Assembly (NCBI GenBank): GCA_009776955.1
Contig: WRMW01000007.1
Location: forward strand, 1-64,000
Origin: Clostridiales bacterium
GTDB taxonomy: Bacteria > Bacillota > Clostridia > Peptostreptococcales > Anaerovoracaceae
Length of the DNA stretch: 64,000 nt
Direction of reading: 5' to 3'
A program made the translations under genes and the position numbers. Under the pieces are notes generated by a model that saw nothing but the letters and a program-made list of their open reading frames with translations, did no database searches and was not told the DNA's origin. Below, piece after piece: positions 1 to 7,834 of this stretch. Within the stretch, counting starts at the first letter, position 1, and the number at the start of each line of letters is the position of its first letter.

Positions 1-143
1 GTTATGTCCTCGAAGGACTCGTCCACGGCCACGTACGGGTCAGTGTCGCTGTATGCCGCGCCTGGAAAGAGCGTGAACACAAGCGCCGCCGCCACGAAGA
101 TCGCTGTCCAGCCTGCTCGTTTTCCGGCTCTCATACCGTACAT
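1..143 (-). CDS. N-terminal fragment of a secreted or membrane protein, cut by the window edge
   Basis: Reading the minus strand from 143 gives about 47 residues, beginning MYGMRAGKRAGW, then a hydrophobic stretch (TAIFVAAALVFTLFPGAAYS) that looks like a signal peptide, then an acidic segment. A purine-rich AGAGAGGGG lies about 8 nt before the ATG at 143; a second in-frame ATG is at 134. The ORF track misses it because the gene runs off the left edge. The product cannot be identified from this fragment; export is inferred from the signal peptide. Confidence 0.6.
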   Translation of the reverse strand, partial: MYGMRAGKRAGWTAIFVAAALVFTLFPGAAYSDTDPYVAVDESFEDI

Positions 144-202
144 AAAAGACGCCCCTCTCTCTGCAATGCGCTCACTGGCCAGCACAAACAAATCACGGGC
201 AC

Positions 203-208
203 AGTATA
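203..208 (-). promoter_or_regulatory. Extended -10 box for the truncated secreted-protein gene
   Basis: The minus strand reads TGGTATACT, an extended -10 (TGn plus TATACT), about 60 nt upstream of the start at 143. No convincing -35 at 16-18 nt spacing; a TTTACA lies at 19 nt. The rest of the 144-435 gap shows no gene; the plus-strand ORFs there have no coding support. Confidence 0.4.
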
Positions 209-410
209 CCACGCACTGTAACGGTTTTGTAAAAATATACGCTCTTGTCGGCGAAAAAGTCGAAGTGGGACGGCCAGGCTTGATGCTTACGGTTTTACGC
301 TTGCATAGGCACCGTCAGGCTTTTCGCTTACTTTTCAAAATTGGTTTCAACCATCATATCCTATTTTAAAAAGTGGCATGAATCTTGGGGGGTCACACAG
401 TTTATAGCTT

Positions 411-424
411 TGCCCAATTGGGCA
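411..424. repeat. 14-bp perfect palindrome downstream of lysA
   Basis: TGCCCAATTGGGCA is a perfect inverted repeat 12 nt beyond the lysA stop codon. It has no loop and no following T-run on the minus strand, so it is not a standard intrinsic terminator. It could be a protein-binding site or mark a 3' end. Confidence 0.4.
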
Positions 425-435
425 TCTGATGCATG

Positions 436-1728
436 TCACAGTTCGCAGGCGGTCATTTCGGCCAGCGTTTGGCGACGGACTATGAGGCGGGCGTCGGCGC
501 CAGCGACGAGGGCCACGGCGGGTTTGGGCATTTTATTGTAATTGTTCGCCATGGAATAGCCGTAGGCGCCGGTCGCAAAGACGCATAGGGTGTCACCACG
601 CTCGGGGGACGCAAGGGTGATGCCGTCTATGATGCGGTCGCCCGATTCACAGAGTTTGCCGCAGATGGTGACTGTCTCGGCCTCGAACTGGTGTTCGTTT
701 GCCTTGTTGGCGATAATGGCTTCGTACTTCGCGCCGTAAAGCGCCGGACGGATATTGTCGCTCATGCCGCCGTCGATCGAGACGAAGGTGGTGCCGCCCG
801 GAATGCGCTTGATGGTACCGACGGTGTAGAGCGTAGCCCCGGCGTCTCCGACGATGCTGCGGCCCGGCTCGATGCCGATGCCTATGGGCTGGATGCCGCG
901 CCTCTCACAAAATTCCCCCACCCTCTGCATAACGGGGTCGAGGAAGTATGAATAGGGCTTGCGTTCCTCGTCTGTATATCGGATGCCGAAGCCGCCGCCT
1001 ATAATCAGCTCGGATATGGCGTAATCGAACCTATTGTAAATCTCGCTTGCGGTTTCGAGCACTTTGTCCGTTGCCTTTATATATGGGTCGGCATCAAAGA
1101 GTTGCGAACCGATATGGTAGTGCAGCCCTTTGAAGTCGATATGCGGGCTGTTGATCGCTTTCTCCACAAGCGGGTAAAGTATGTGCTCGTCCACCGGTAT
1201 GCCAAACTTGGAATCGCGCTGGCCGGTGGTGATGTGGATGTGGGTGTCCACCTTTACCTCGGGCGTGATGCGGAAAAGCGCAGTCTGCACCCTGCCGTGC
1301 TTCGCCGCGATTTCCTCTACGATGTCTAACTCGTCAAGACCGTCGATGACGATGCGGCCGAGGCCCGCGCCTATCGCTTCGTCGAGTTCATCATATGTCT
1401 TGTTGTTGCCGTGGTAAATGACGCGCTCCGCAGGGAAGCCCGCTTTCATGGCAGTGTAAAACTCACCTGCTGACACTACATCAAGATGAAACCCTTCTTC
1501 GTCTGCGATGCGGCATATCGCCGGAGTCAAGAAAGCCTTGCCCGCATAAGTGGCAAACGAGCCATTGTGTTTTTCTAAAAACTCTGCCCTTACCTCGGCG
1601 CAGCGACTGCGGATAAGCGATTCGGACAACACGTACAGGGGGGTGCCGAAACGCTCCGCCAATTCCGTTGCGCGAACGCCCTCGATATAGAGCTCGCCGT
1701 CGTTTACGTTGAATGTGTTATTTTCCAT
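436..1728 (-). CDS. lysA: Diaminopimelate decarboxylase
   Basis: PLP-dependent decarboxylase of meso-diaminopimelate to lysine, the last step of lysine synthesis; cytoplasmic. The 430-residue length is normal. Visible family features are YAGKAF near residue 61 with the PLP-binding lysine, the HYHIGSQ segment, the GGGFGIRY glycine loop for PLP phosphate, EPGRSIVGDAG, CESGD (substrate-binding Cys-Glu) and the C-terminal AYGYSMANNYN. It lies 65 nt downstream of nrdJ but has its own promoter-like sequence. No Shine-Dalgarno is visible; the -10 box ends only 7 nt before the ATG, so the message may be leaderless. Confidence 0.95.
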   Translation of the reverse strand: MENNTFNVNDGELYIEGVRATELAERFGTPLYVLSESLIRSRCAEVRAEFLEKHNGSFATYAGKAFLTPAICRIADEEGFHLDVVSAGEFYTAMKAGFPAERVIYHGNNKTYDELDEAIGAGLGRIVIDGLDELDIVEEIAAKHGRVQTALFRITPEVKVDTHIHITTGQRDSKFGIPVDEHILYPLVEKAINSPHIDFKGLHYHIGSQLFDADPYIKATDKVLETASEIYNRFDYAISELIIGGGFGIRYTDEERKPYSYFLDPVMQRVGEFCERRGIQPIGIGIEPGRSIVGDAGATLYTVGTIKRIPGGTTFVSIDGGMSDNIRPALYGAKYEAIIANKANEHQFEAETVTICGKLCESGDRIIDGITLASPERGDTLCVFATGAYGYSMANNYNKMPKPAVALVAGADARLIVRRQTLAEMTACEL

Positions 1729-1735
1729 GTCGTAA

Positions 1736-1765
1736 ATTTAACTACACCGCTATACATTTTGTCAA
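1736..1765 (-). promoter_or_regulatory. lysA promoter (TTGACA-18-TTAAAT), possibly leaderless
   Basis: On the minus strand a perfect -35 TTGACA is followed after 18 nt by TTAAAT, then 7 nt, then the lysA ATG. Transcription would begin at or within a base or two of the start codon. Confidence 0.5.
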
Positions 1766-1793
1766 TGTAATGCGCGAATTTTTTTGTGGAGCA

Positions 1794-4148
1794 TTACCGT
1801 ACTGGGCAGACGCCGTTCTCGCACCCATCACTCCCCACATCTATCTCCGCTTCCTCTCGCTCGTACTTCGATATCAGCGACGGGATGAACGGCTTCATCG
1901 CGACCGTGCGCCGCTCATATTCCTCCTGCGAAATCTCCTCGTACGGCAGCAGCTCGTAGAACGAGTCATCGTAAGAGATAAACGACACGCCCACCACATC
2001 GTCCCAATTGTCCCAGACCCACTGGCAGGCCCCATCCCACTCGTCCTCGCGGACATGCACGGTTATCGAGCAATTGTGGTCGACATAGTGCTCCATGAAC
2101 ATCTTGTATATCTCAAGCTGCTCCACCGCCGTGACGTCGCCTTTTATCTTGCCCGCCGGCGCCTTTATCGGAAACTCGACCACCTTTACGGAGGGGTTTG
2201 ACTTTGGCTGGCCTACCTCTGGGTAGACGGGGTAGCCTAGCTCTTCGCAGACCTTGACGAGCGGATCGCCTGCCGAGATGCGTATGCGACGCACGTAGTA
2301 CGGCGCGTGCGAAAAATGCACGCCGCTGGAGACGACGGGCAGGAGCGAAAGCGTGCCCTCCGGCTTGACGGTCGTGACAAGCAGGGGCGTTTCAAAGCCT
2401 AGCTCTGCCGCATAGTCCCTAGCAGATTTTTGCGCTACCTCCCTAAGGTCTTTCAGCAGGCTTATCTGCGCATCTTTGTCCAGCCCCGCAGCGTTGACCA
2501 TGTCCTGCCACCCTGTCAGGGAGCAGCCGAGCAGCCGATCGCGGCGCTGCGTTGAGTTCCATTCCGGTATCTCAAGCTCCGTACACGTCATTCGCAGGGC
2601 TGCACGAGCGGAAAGCCGCTGCGCGCCGAGCATGCCGTCACGGTCGATCTTACCTGACTCATCCACGAACGCCATCACGTTTATCGTCGTCAGATTGCAC
2701 AACCCTTTGCTGTCGAGCAGAATTTCCGCGCATGGGTTGACGCCGGAAAAATTGGGACGGCGCTTCTTGCCCGCTTCCTCGTTGACCCATCCAGGCTCGC
2801 CTGAAAACCGCATCTGCTGGAAGTGCCTGTCCAAAAATTCGCGTGTGGGCTTGCGTGTGTAATATATGGAATTGTTGCTCATCATGCGGTGCGACAGTTC
2901 GGGGTCGATGACCCATTGCTCGCCCTCTTTTTTGTAGAGCTCGCTTTTCGCCTCGATACATTCTTCGTCGTCCTGGTCTACCAAGCATATCTCCGCAGTC
3001 CTGCGGACACCGCCCACCACGACGTTCTCTCCTATTATATTGGCTATGTCCATGCAGTCTATCGGGAGGAACTGGATGCGTTCGGTGCCTTGGCGGATGG
3101 CCGCTTTCTCGACTATGCGGGCGATCTTCTGGAACATGTTCTTCATGCTTTGGTGGCCGCTGGCCGTGCCGCCGAAGGTCTGGAGGCGATCGCCTCTGGG
3201 CCGCACATGGTCATAGTTGAGGATGACGGTGCAAATCTTGCGGTACTCCGCGCTCCAAAATATGCGCAAGAAGTATTCAAGCGCTTGCACCCAGCCTTCC
3301 TTGCTGTCCCCGACAGTGATCTTGACAGTGTCGCCGTGCGAAAATTCAAGCGATGTGCTGTCCTGCCTGAGCGTCCTGAGGATGGGCGTGTAGCTCTCGT
3401 GGATCACTTCGATATCGGTGCGTATGGGCGGCAGCTTTTCGACATCGGCCTTGAGCACGCGCACGCCCACGCCGGAACCCACCATCAATAGATAGAATAT
3501 ATCGCGGAACGCTGAAAAATTGTCAATCACCTGAAAGGCGCAGTTGAAGTTCGCCATGGGGTAATACTTGGAGACGTCCGTGGAACCGACCCAGAATGTG
3601 CGCCCCGAAAGGAATTGCTTCAGCTCAAAGACGTTTCTGTAAAGCTGCTCGGCCTCGGCCTTTGCGGTCGGCACCAAGGAGCAATTGTACTCGACGGCAC
3701 GGCGTACGCTCTCCCACCAGTATTCGCGGCGCTTCTCCTCCGGCGCCCAACGCGAATAAGTGCGATAATATACGAAGCTTCCGAGCTGGTTCATCGGGTT
3801 GGGCATATGCTTGAAGCGGCTGACAAACTCCTCGCTTAGGAGGCGCCCGTCGCGCCGCTTGCGGGCATCCCTGGATTTGTCGCGCTCGTATCTGTATATG
3901 ATGAATTTCTTGGCGGCGGCTTTGCAGCCGGCTTCCATAAGAAAATCCTCTACGAGGTCCTGAATGTCCTCGACATTGACGCTTTCCGGGCTACGGGCCA
4001 CCTGCTCGCCCACCTGCCTCACGATGTCGGCTGCAAGGAATTGGTCGATGCCTGTCGTGGTTTCGAGCATGGCATTTTCGACAGCCGCCTGTATTTTCGC
4101 CCCGCTCCAGTCGACTAGGGTTCCGTCCCGTTTGATTATTTTGGTCAT
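1794..4148 (-). CDS. nrdJ: Adenosylcobalamin-dependent ribonucleoside-triphosphate reductase (class II)
   Basis: Reduces ribonucleoside triphosphates to deoxy forms using a B12-derived radical, so DNA precursor supply is oxygen-independent. The 784 residues resemble the monomeric Lactobacillus leichmannii RTPR type. An ATP-cone-like segment opens the protein (IIKRDGTLVDWSGAKIQ). Then come the substrate-site cysteine in NFNCAF, the loop NPCAEILL with the radical cysteine and glutamate followed by CNLTTINV, and a C-terminal redox pair in GCENGVCPVR. GGAG about 9 nt before the ATG supports this start. lysA follows but has its own promoter. It implies the host imports or makes cobalamin. Confidence 0.93.
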   Translation of the reverse strand: MTKIIKRDGTLVDWSGAKIQAAVENAMLETTTGIDQFLAADIVRQVGEQVARSPESVNVEDIQDLVEDFLMEAGCKAAAKKFIIYRYERDKSRDARKRRDGRLLSEEFVSRFKHMPNPMNQLGSFVYYRTYSRWAPEEKRREYWWESVRRAVEYNCSLVPTAKAEAEQLYRNVFELKQFLSGRTFWVGSTDVSKYYPMANFNCAFQVIDNFSAFRDIFYLLMVGSGVGVRVLKADVEKLPPIRTDIEVIHESYTPILRTLRQDSTSLEFSHGDTVKITVGDSKEGWVQALEYFLRIFWSAEYRKICTVILNYDHVRPRGDRLQTFGGTASGHQSMKNMFQKIARIVEKAAIRQGTERIQFLPIDCMDIANIIGENVVVGGVRRTAEICLVDQDDEECIEAKSELYKKEGEQWVIDPELSHRMMSNNSIYYTRKPTREFLDRHFQQMRFSGEPGWVNEEAGKKRRPNFSGVNPCAEILLDSKGLCNLTTINVMAFVDESGKIDRDGMLGAQRLSARAALRMTCTELEIPEWNSTQRRDRLLGCSLTGWQDMVNAAGLDKDAQISLLKDLREVAQKSARDYAAELGFETPLLVTTVKPEGTLSLLPVVSSGVHFSHAPYYVRRIRISAGDPLVKVCEELGYPVYPEVGQPKSNPSVKVVEFPIKAPAGKIKGDVTAVEQLEIYKMFMEHYVDHNCSITVHVREDEWDGACQWVWDNWDDVVGVSFISYDDSFYELLPYEEISQEEYERRTVAMKPFIPSLISKYEREEAEIDVGSDGCENGVCPVR

Positions 4149-4239
4149 TTCAAAGCTTCTCCGTCTTTTCGTGTTTTCTGGCTGCGGCCTTCATTTTGTG
4201 ATTACTTTGTATATATTTGAAATAATGGGAAATTATTTC

Positions 4240-4245
4240 ATTATA
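4240..4245 (-). promoter_or_regulatory. Probable -10 box for nrdJ
   Basis: TATAAT on the minus strand about 90 nt upstream of the nrdJ ATG; a loose -35 (CCGACA) lies about 18 nt further up. The AT-rich leader could hold a control element such as an NrdR or cobalamin-related site, but I recognise no motif. Confidence 0.35.
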
Positions 4246-4343
4246 CTATATATTGCGCCTTTGTCGGGCAGTAGGCACATTATACTGTGGTATTTTGGCG
4301 AATGCAAGTACCACAGGGGGTATTTTTTGAGTTTTTTGCTTTT

Positions 4344-5381
4344 TTAGAGGGGAAGGGTGGCGTGGGCGTCAAGAGCGAGGCTATCCGTAAGGCCAGCAAC
4401 GTACTGGTAGTGCCCTGCGCAGGCTATCATGGCGGCGTTGTCGGTGCAGAGGGGAGGCGTGGGGATGAAAAGACGGACGCCCGTCTGCTCCGCGACCGAC
4501 TTCATACGAGCCCGCAGGGCGGTGTTCGCCGCAACGCCTCCCGCGAGCGCGAGCTTTTTATGACCCGTCAGAGCGAGCGCCTTGCGTGTTTTGGATGCTA
4601 GGACGTCTATCACGGCCTCCTGGAAGCTCGCCGCCACATCGGCCTCATTTAAGGGGGCGTTCGCCTGACGTTCAGTGTTTATATAATTGAGGACGCCAGT
4701 CTTGAGCCCGCTGAAGCTGAAGTCTAGGCTGTCGTCATCCAGCATCGCGCGTTTGAAAGCGATTGCGGCGGGGTCGCCGCCTTTGGCGAGCGCGTCTACC
4801 TTGGGGCCACCGGGATAGCCCAGACCGAGCACGCGTGCCACTTTGTCGTAGGCTTCGCCCGCCGCGTCGTCGCGTGTGCCGCCAAGCACGGTCATTGTGC
4901 CTGGCTCGCCGGACAGACCACGTACGTCCACAAGCGAAGTGTGGCCGCCCGAAACGACGAGCGCAAGGAACGGCGGATCAAGCTCAGGATGCTCCATAAG
5001 CGCCGCGCAGATATGGCCGCGTATATGGTGGACGCCGACAAGGGGTTTGTTTAACGCAAAAGCCATAGCCTTCGCCGTTGCCAAGCCTATAAGGACTGCC
5101 CCGACCAGGCCTGGGCCTTTCGTGACGGCGATGGCATCAATCGTTTTGATTGACACTCCCGCCTCGGTCAGCGCCGCATCCACGATGCCGTTGATCGTGG
5201 CCAGGTGGTGGCGTGAGGCGATCTCCGGCACAACGCCGCCGAATACCTTATGCACATCCGTCTGTGACGCAATCACATTTGAAAGCGCCGTGCGACCGTC
5301 ACGGACGACAGCCGCCGCCGTTTCGTCGCAGCTTGTCTCTATCCCCAGGATAAGCGTGCCTGTCGTGTCCGCCCTCATCAT
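4344..5381 (-). CDS. tsaD: tRNA N6-adenosine threonylcarbamoyltransferase TsaD
   Basis: Catalytic subunit that transfers threonylcarbamoyl to A37 of ANN-decoding tRNAs (t6A), working with TsaB and TsaE. The ASKHA fold begins ILGIETSCDETAAAVV; the metal site HIRGH is present, as are FSGLKTGV and a late LALAGGVAANTALR. I place the start at the first ATG of an ATGATGA overlap with the upstream tsaB-rimI stop. This gives 345 residues, the family norm, rather than the 359 of the ORF track. Third gene of the tsaE, tsaB-rimI, tsaD operon. Confidence 0.95.
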   Translation of the reverse strand: MMRADTTGTLILGIETSCDETAAAVVRDGRTALSNVIASQTDVHKVFGGVVPEIASRHHLATINGIVDAALTEAGVSIKTIDAIAVTKGPGLVGAVLIGLATAKAMAFALNKPLVGVHHIRGHICAALMEHPELDPPFLALVVSGGHTSLVDVRGLSGEPGTMTVLGGTRDDAAGEAYDKVARVLGLGYPGGPKVDALAKGGDPAAIAFKRAMLDDDSLDFSFSGLKTGVLNYINTERQANAPLNEADVAASFQEAVIDVLASKTRKALALTGHKKLALAGGVAANTALRARMKSVAEQTGVRLFIPTPPLCTDNAAMIACAGHYQYVAGLTDSLALDAHATLPL

Positions 5382-6634
5382 ACAACCCCCGTGCATCCCT
5401 GCGGCTCGCCCCCGTGCCGCCACATGATAAGCGCGTCCTCGCGCTCGCCGCCAGAAGCCGGGTAGTATCCCTTGCGGACGCCTTCCGTCTTGAACCCGTG
5501 CTTTTCATAAAAGCCCACCGCCGCTTCGTCGCCCGCCCTTACCTCAAGCGTGAAGTCCCTTACGCCTTTAGCCTCGGCCTGCCGAACCAATTCGGTGAGA
5601 GCGGCGCCTCCGGCGCCGCTCCTCCGCACACTCGGATGCACCGCAATATTTGTGATATGCCCTTCGTCAAGTATGATGTGCAGACCTGCGTACCCTAGGA
5701 TAAAACCTTCTTTTTCGCAGACCACGTAATCGCTGTACTCAAGGCGGAGGTCGCTGCGTATGCTGTCCTCCAGCCAGGGCTCGCCGAAGCTGAGCCTTTC
5801 GATGACGGAGATGCCGTAGACGTCATCTTCGTTTGCAGGACGCAGCATGAACGGCACGGCGGCCACGCCCGATTCGGCGGCAGCCTTTTCGTCAAGGCGG
5901 CGCTGCGCTTCGGCCTTGCGGATATATATGGGTTCGAGTTCTTCAAAACCGATGGGGATGCCATGTGCAAGCGACCACGCGAGGGTCGCCTTTGCATCTT
6001 GCACCGCCCCCTCGACAATTTTGACATCTGCCCTCACACCCGCCACGAAAACATCAATCCGCTCGCGAAAGACGGGCAGGCCGTCGCCCATCATCAGGCA
6101 GGCGACCTCTGTATCCGAGCCGTCCATTCGCTCCACCAGCTTTTCCAACGCCGCTACCGCCGCGCCAAGCGACGCAAAATATTCTTCCGGGCTGTAGGCG
6201 TCGCCCTTCACAAGCGTCATTATGCGACCGTCCTTTTCAAGCATATACGCCCCTGCGTACATCTGCTCCCTGCGTGCGTCAAAGATAGGACAGCAGACGG
6301 TATACGGGCGCTCGTCCTCCGGCAGATAGACGAAGGTTTCGAGCGTCGGCACTTTCACGACCGGCACTCTTAGCGTCTGCGCGAACGCCCTTGCGGTGGC
6401 GATGCCTATGCGCATGCCCGTAAACGAGCCCGGCCCCGCAGACACCGCTATCCTCTCCAGTTTTCGCGGTGCCATGCCTGCTTCGCCTAGCACATCCTCC
6501 ACCATAGGCATAAGGGACGTCAGGTGCATCAGCCCCTCCCTGCTCGCCCTATGAACCACCCGCCCATCGCTGGCAAGCAGCGCCACTGAGCAGATGGGGC
6601 CAGTAGTCTCTATCGCAAGCACAGACCCGCTCAT
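5378..6634 (-). CDS. tsaB-rimI: TsaB-RimI fusion: t6A synthesis scaffold plus ribosomal-protein-type N-acetyltransferase
   Basis: The first ~240 residues are TsaB, an inactive ASKHA partner of TsaD (LAIETTGPICSVAL; SAGPGSFTGMRIG). From about residue 265 (MLRPANEDDVYGISVIE) the protein is a GNAT acetyltransferase of the RimI type, with the acetyl-CoA loop VHPSVRRSGAGGAAL and FYEKHGFKTEGVRKGYY near the end. In many bacteria rimI is a separate gene beside tsaB; here one 418-residue polypeptide carries both. Start overlaps the tsaE stop by 4 nt and the end overlaps tsaD. TsaB role is firm; the acetylated substrate of the RimI domain is inferred (family: N-terminal alpha-acetylation, e.g. S18). 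Confidence 0.92.
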   Translation of the reverse strand: MSGSVLAIETTGPICSVALLASDGRVVHRASREGLMHLTSLMPMVEDVLGEAGMAPRKLERIAVSAGPGSFTGMRIGIATARAFAQTLRVPVVKVPTLETFVYLPEDERPYTVCCPIFDARREQMYAGAYMLEKDGRIMTLVKGDAYSPEEYFASLGAAVAALEKLVERMDGSDTEVACLMMGDGLPVFRERIDVFVAGVRADVKIVEGAVQDAKATLAWSLAHGIPIGFEELEPIYIRKAEAQRRLDEKAAAESGVAAVPFMLRPANEDDVYGISVIERLSFGEPWLEDSIRSDLRLEYSDYVVCEKEGFILGYAGLHIILDEGHITNIAVHPSVRRSGAGGAALTELVRQAEAKGVRDFTLEVRAGDEAAVGFYEKHGFKTEGVRKGYYPASGGEREDALIMWRHGGEPQGCTGVV

Positions 6635-7044
6635 GGCGTCAAGACCTCCCGCATGCCCGCATCCTCCGTATGCCTCAGCTCAATCCGGATCGCACCGTTC
6701 GGCATCAGCCCCCCTGCCATATCCGCCCACTCGACCACGCATACACCGCTGCCGAAAAAGTATTCGTCACAACCCAGGTCCTCTATCGCCCCCGCATCTT
6801 CTCCAAGGCGGTACAAATCAAAATGATAGAATGGCAGCCGGCCAGACATATATTCGTTTATCAGCGTAAATGTCGGGCTGGTCACAGGCTCCGCCACGCC
6901 AAGCCCCTCTGCAATGGCCTTCGCCAACGTGGTCTTGCCCGCACCCAGCTCTCCCGTAAGCGCCACCACAGTGCCCGGCGCAAGCCGCCCGCCAAGCCCC
7001 CGACCATACTCCTTCAATTGTTCCTCATTAAATAACATCTCCAT
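6631..7044 (-). CDS. tsaE: tRNA t6A synthesis ATPase TsaE
   Basis: Small P-loop ATPase needed for turnover of the TsaBD complex. Walker A is GELGAGKTT; the family SPTFTLINEY motif follows, and FYHFDLYRL and VVEWAD are typical. The ORF track starts at a GTG (7056). I prefer ATG at 7044 or the in-frame ATG at 7038, because a TATAAT box covers 7048-7053. First gene of the t6A operon, divergent from ribU. Confidence 0.92.
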   Translation of the reverse strand: MEMLFNEEQLKEYGRGLGGRLAPGTVVALTGELGAGKTTLAKAIAEGLGVAEPVTSPTFTLINEYMSGRLPFYHFDLYRLGEDAGAIEDLGCDEYFFGSGVCVVEWADMAGGLMPNGAIRIELRHTEDAGMREVLTP

Positions 7045-7047
7045 ATG

Positions 7048-7053
7048 ATTATA
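7048..7053 (-). promoter_or_regulatory. TATAAT box abutting the tsaE start
   Basis: A consensus -10 hexamer on the minus strand ends 3 nt before ATG 7044 and 9 nt before the next in-frame ATG (7038). A promoter here would give a leaderless or near-leaderless message. No good -35 is seen, so this is tentative. Confidence 0.35.
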
Positions 7054-7075
7054 CACTAAGTAGGGACAGCCACGT

Positions 7076-7104
7076 TTGACAGACCCACGATACTTCGCTA
7101 TTAT
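7076..7104 (+). promoter_or_regulatory. ribU promoter (TTGACA-17-TATTAT)
   Basis: Perfect -35 TTGACA, 17-nt spacer, and TATTAT as -10. Predicted start near 7111, about 10 nt before the FMN riboswitch, as expected for a riboswitch-controlled transcript. Confidence 0.8.
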
Positions 7105-7120
7105 GAATACCGTTAGTTAA

Positions 7121-7245
7121 TGTTTCAGGACGGGGTGAGAGTCCCCACCGGCGGTGAGGCGCACATTGTTGCGACAAGTCCGCGAGCCGAAAGGCAGAGC
7201 CGGTCAGAATCCGGCACCGACGGTCATAGTCCGGAAGGGAGGAAC
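7121..7245 (+). promoter_or_regulatory. FMN riboswitch (RFN element)
   Basis: The hallmark conserved blocks of the RFN aptamer appear in order: TTTCAGGACGGGGTGAGAGT, CCCCACCGGCGGTGAG, CCGCGAGCC, GAATCCGGCACCGACGGT and CATAGTCCGGAAGGGAGG. It sits between a strong promoter and ribU. The GGGAGGA that would bind the ribosome is at the very end of the aptamer, and there is no separate terminator hairpin. Control is therefore probably at translation initiation: FMN binding hides the ribosome-binding site and shuts off riboflavin uptake. Confidence 0.95.
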
Positions 7246-7251
7246 TATATC

Positions 7252-7803
7252 ATGGAAAATCTTAACGTCAAATCAAATACGCTGAAACTCGCCAAGATGG
7301 CTCTTCTGACCGCCATCGCATTCATCTGCTCGTTCGTTCATTTTCCGCTGCTATTTGCATTCCCATTTTTGGAATATGAGCTTTCAAGCATCCCCTTGCT
7401 GATAGCTGGATTCGTTTTTGGGCCGATTCGCGGGATGATAATCGCCGTTGTCGTCGTCGGGCTTCGCGTGGTCACAGGGACGGCTCCCAATGTACCATAC
7501 GGGCCGATTATGAATATCATAGCTGCTTGTGTCCTTGTGCTTGTCTCGGCTGCGATCTATCAAAAGTTCAAGACCAAGAAATGGGGGCTTATCGCCTTGA
7601 TCGTCGGCGGCCTCTGCGCAACGGCGGCCATGGTGCCAGCAAACCTTATCTTCACGCCGCTGTTCATGGGCGCCCCGCTCGAAGCGGTGAAGGAATTGAT
7701 CCTGCCGGCAATCATACCGTTCAACCTACTAAAAGCAGCAATAAACACCGTGGTCGTGTTTTTGCTGTATAAGCGGCTTTCGCCATTTTTGCATAAGTGG
7801 TAG
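7252..7803 (+). CDS. ribU: Riboflavin ECF transporter substrate-binding subunit RibU
   Basis: S-component of an energy-coupling-factor transporter; binds riboflavin in the membrane and pairs with the shared EcfA/EcfT module encoded at 22.1-24.7 kb. The 183 residues contain about six hydrophobic segments; the N-terminal KLAKMALLTAIAFI helix fits the S-component interaction region. The ORF-track start at 7120 runs through the riboswitch and is wrong: ATG 7252 follows GGGAGGA at proper spacing. Riboflavin specificity rests on the FMN riboswitch plus family resemblance. Confidence 0.92.
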   Translation: MENLNVKSNTLKLAKMALLTAIAFICSFVHFPLLFAFPFLEYELSSIPLLIAGFVFGPIRGMIIAVVVVGLRVVTGTAPNVPYGPIMNIIAACVLVLVSAAIYQKFKTKKWGLIALIVGGLCATAAMVPANLIFTPLFMGAPLEAVKELILPAIIPFNLLKAAINTVVVFLLYKRLSPFLHKW

Positions 7804-7812
7804 ACCGCATAC

Positions 7813-7824
7813 GGGCGGCCGCCC
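7813..7824. terminator. GC palindrome between convergent ribU and the ARH gene
   Basis: GGGCGGCCGCCC is a perfect 12-bp palindrome in the 31-nt convergent gap. No T-run follows on either strand, so termination is only a possibility. Confidence 0.25.
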
Positions 7825-7834
7825 CCTGTCGCCC

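Noticed and set aside
4-369. 121-residue plus-strand ORF
   Set aside because: Antisense to the truncated signal-peptide gene and then intergenic sequence; no ribosome-binding site.
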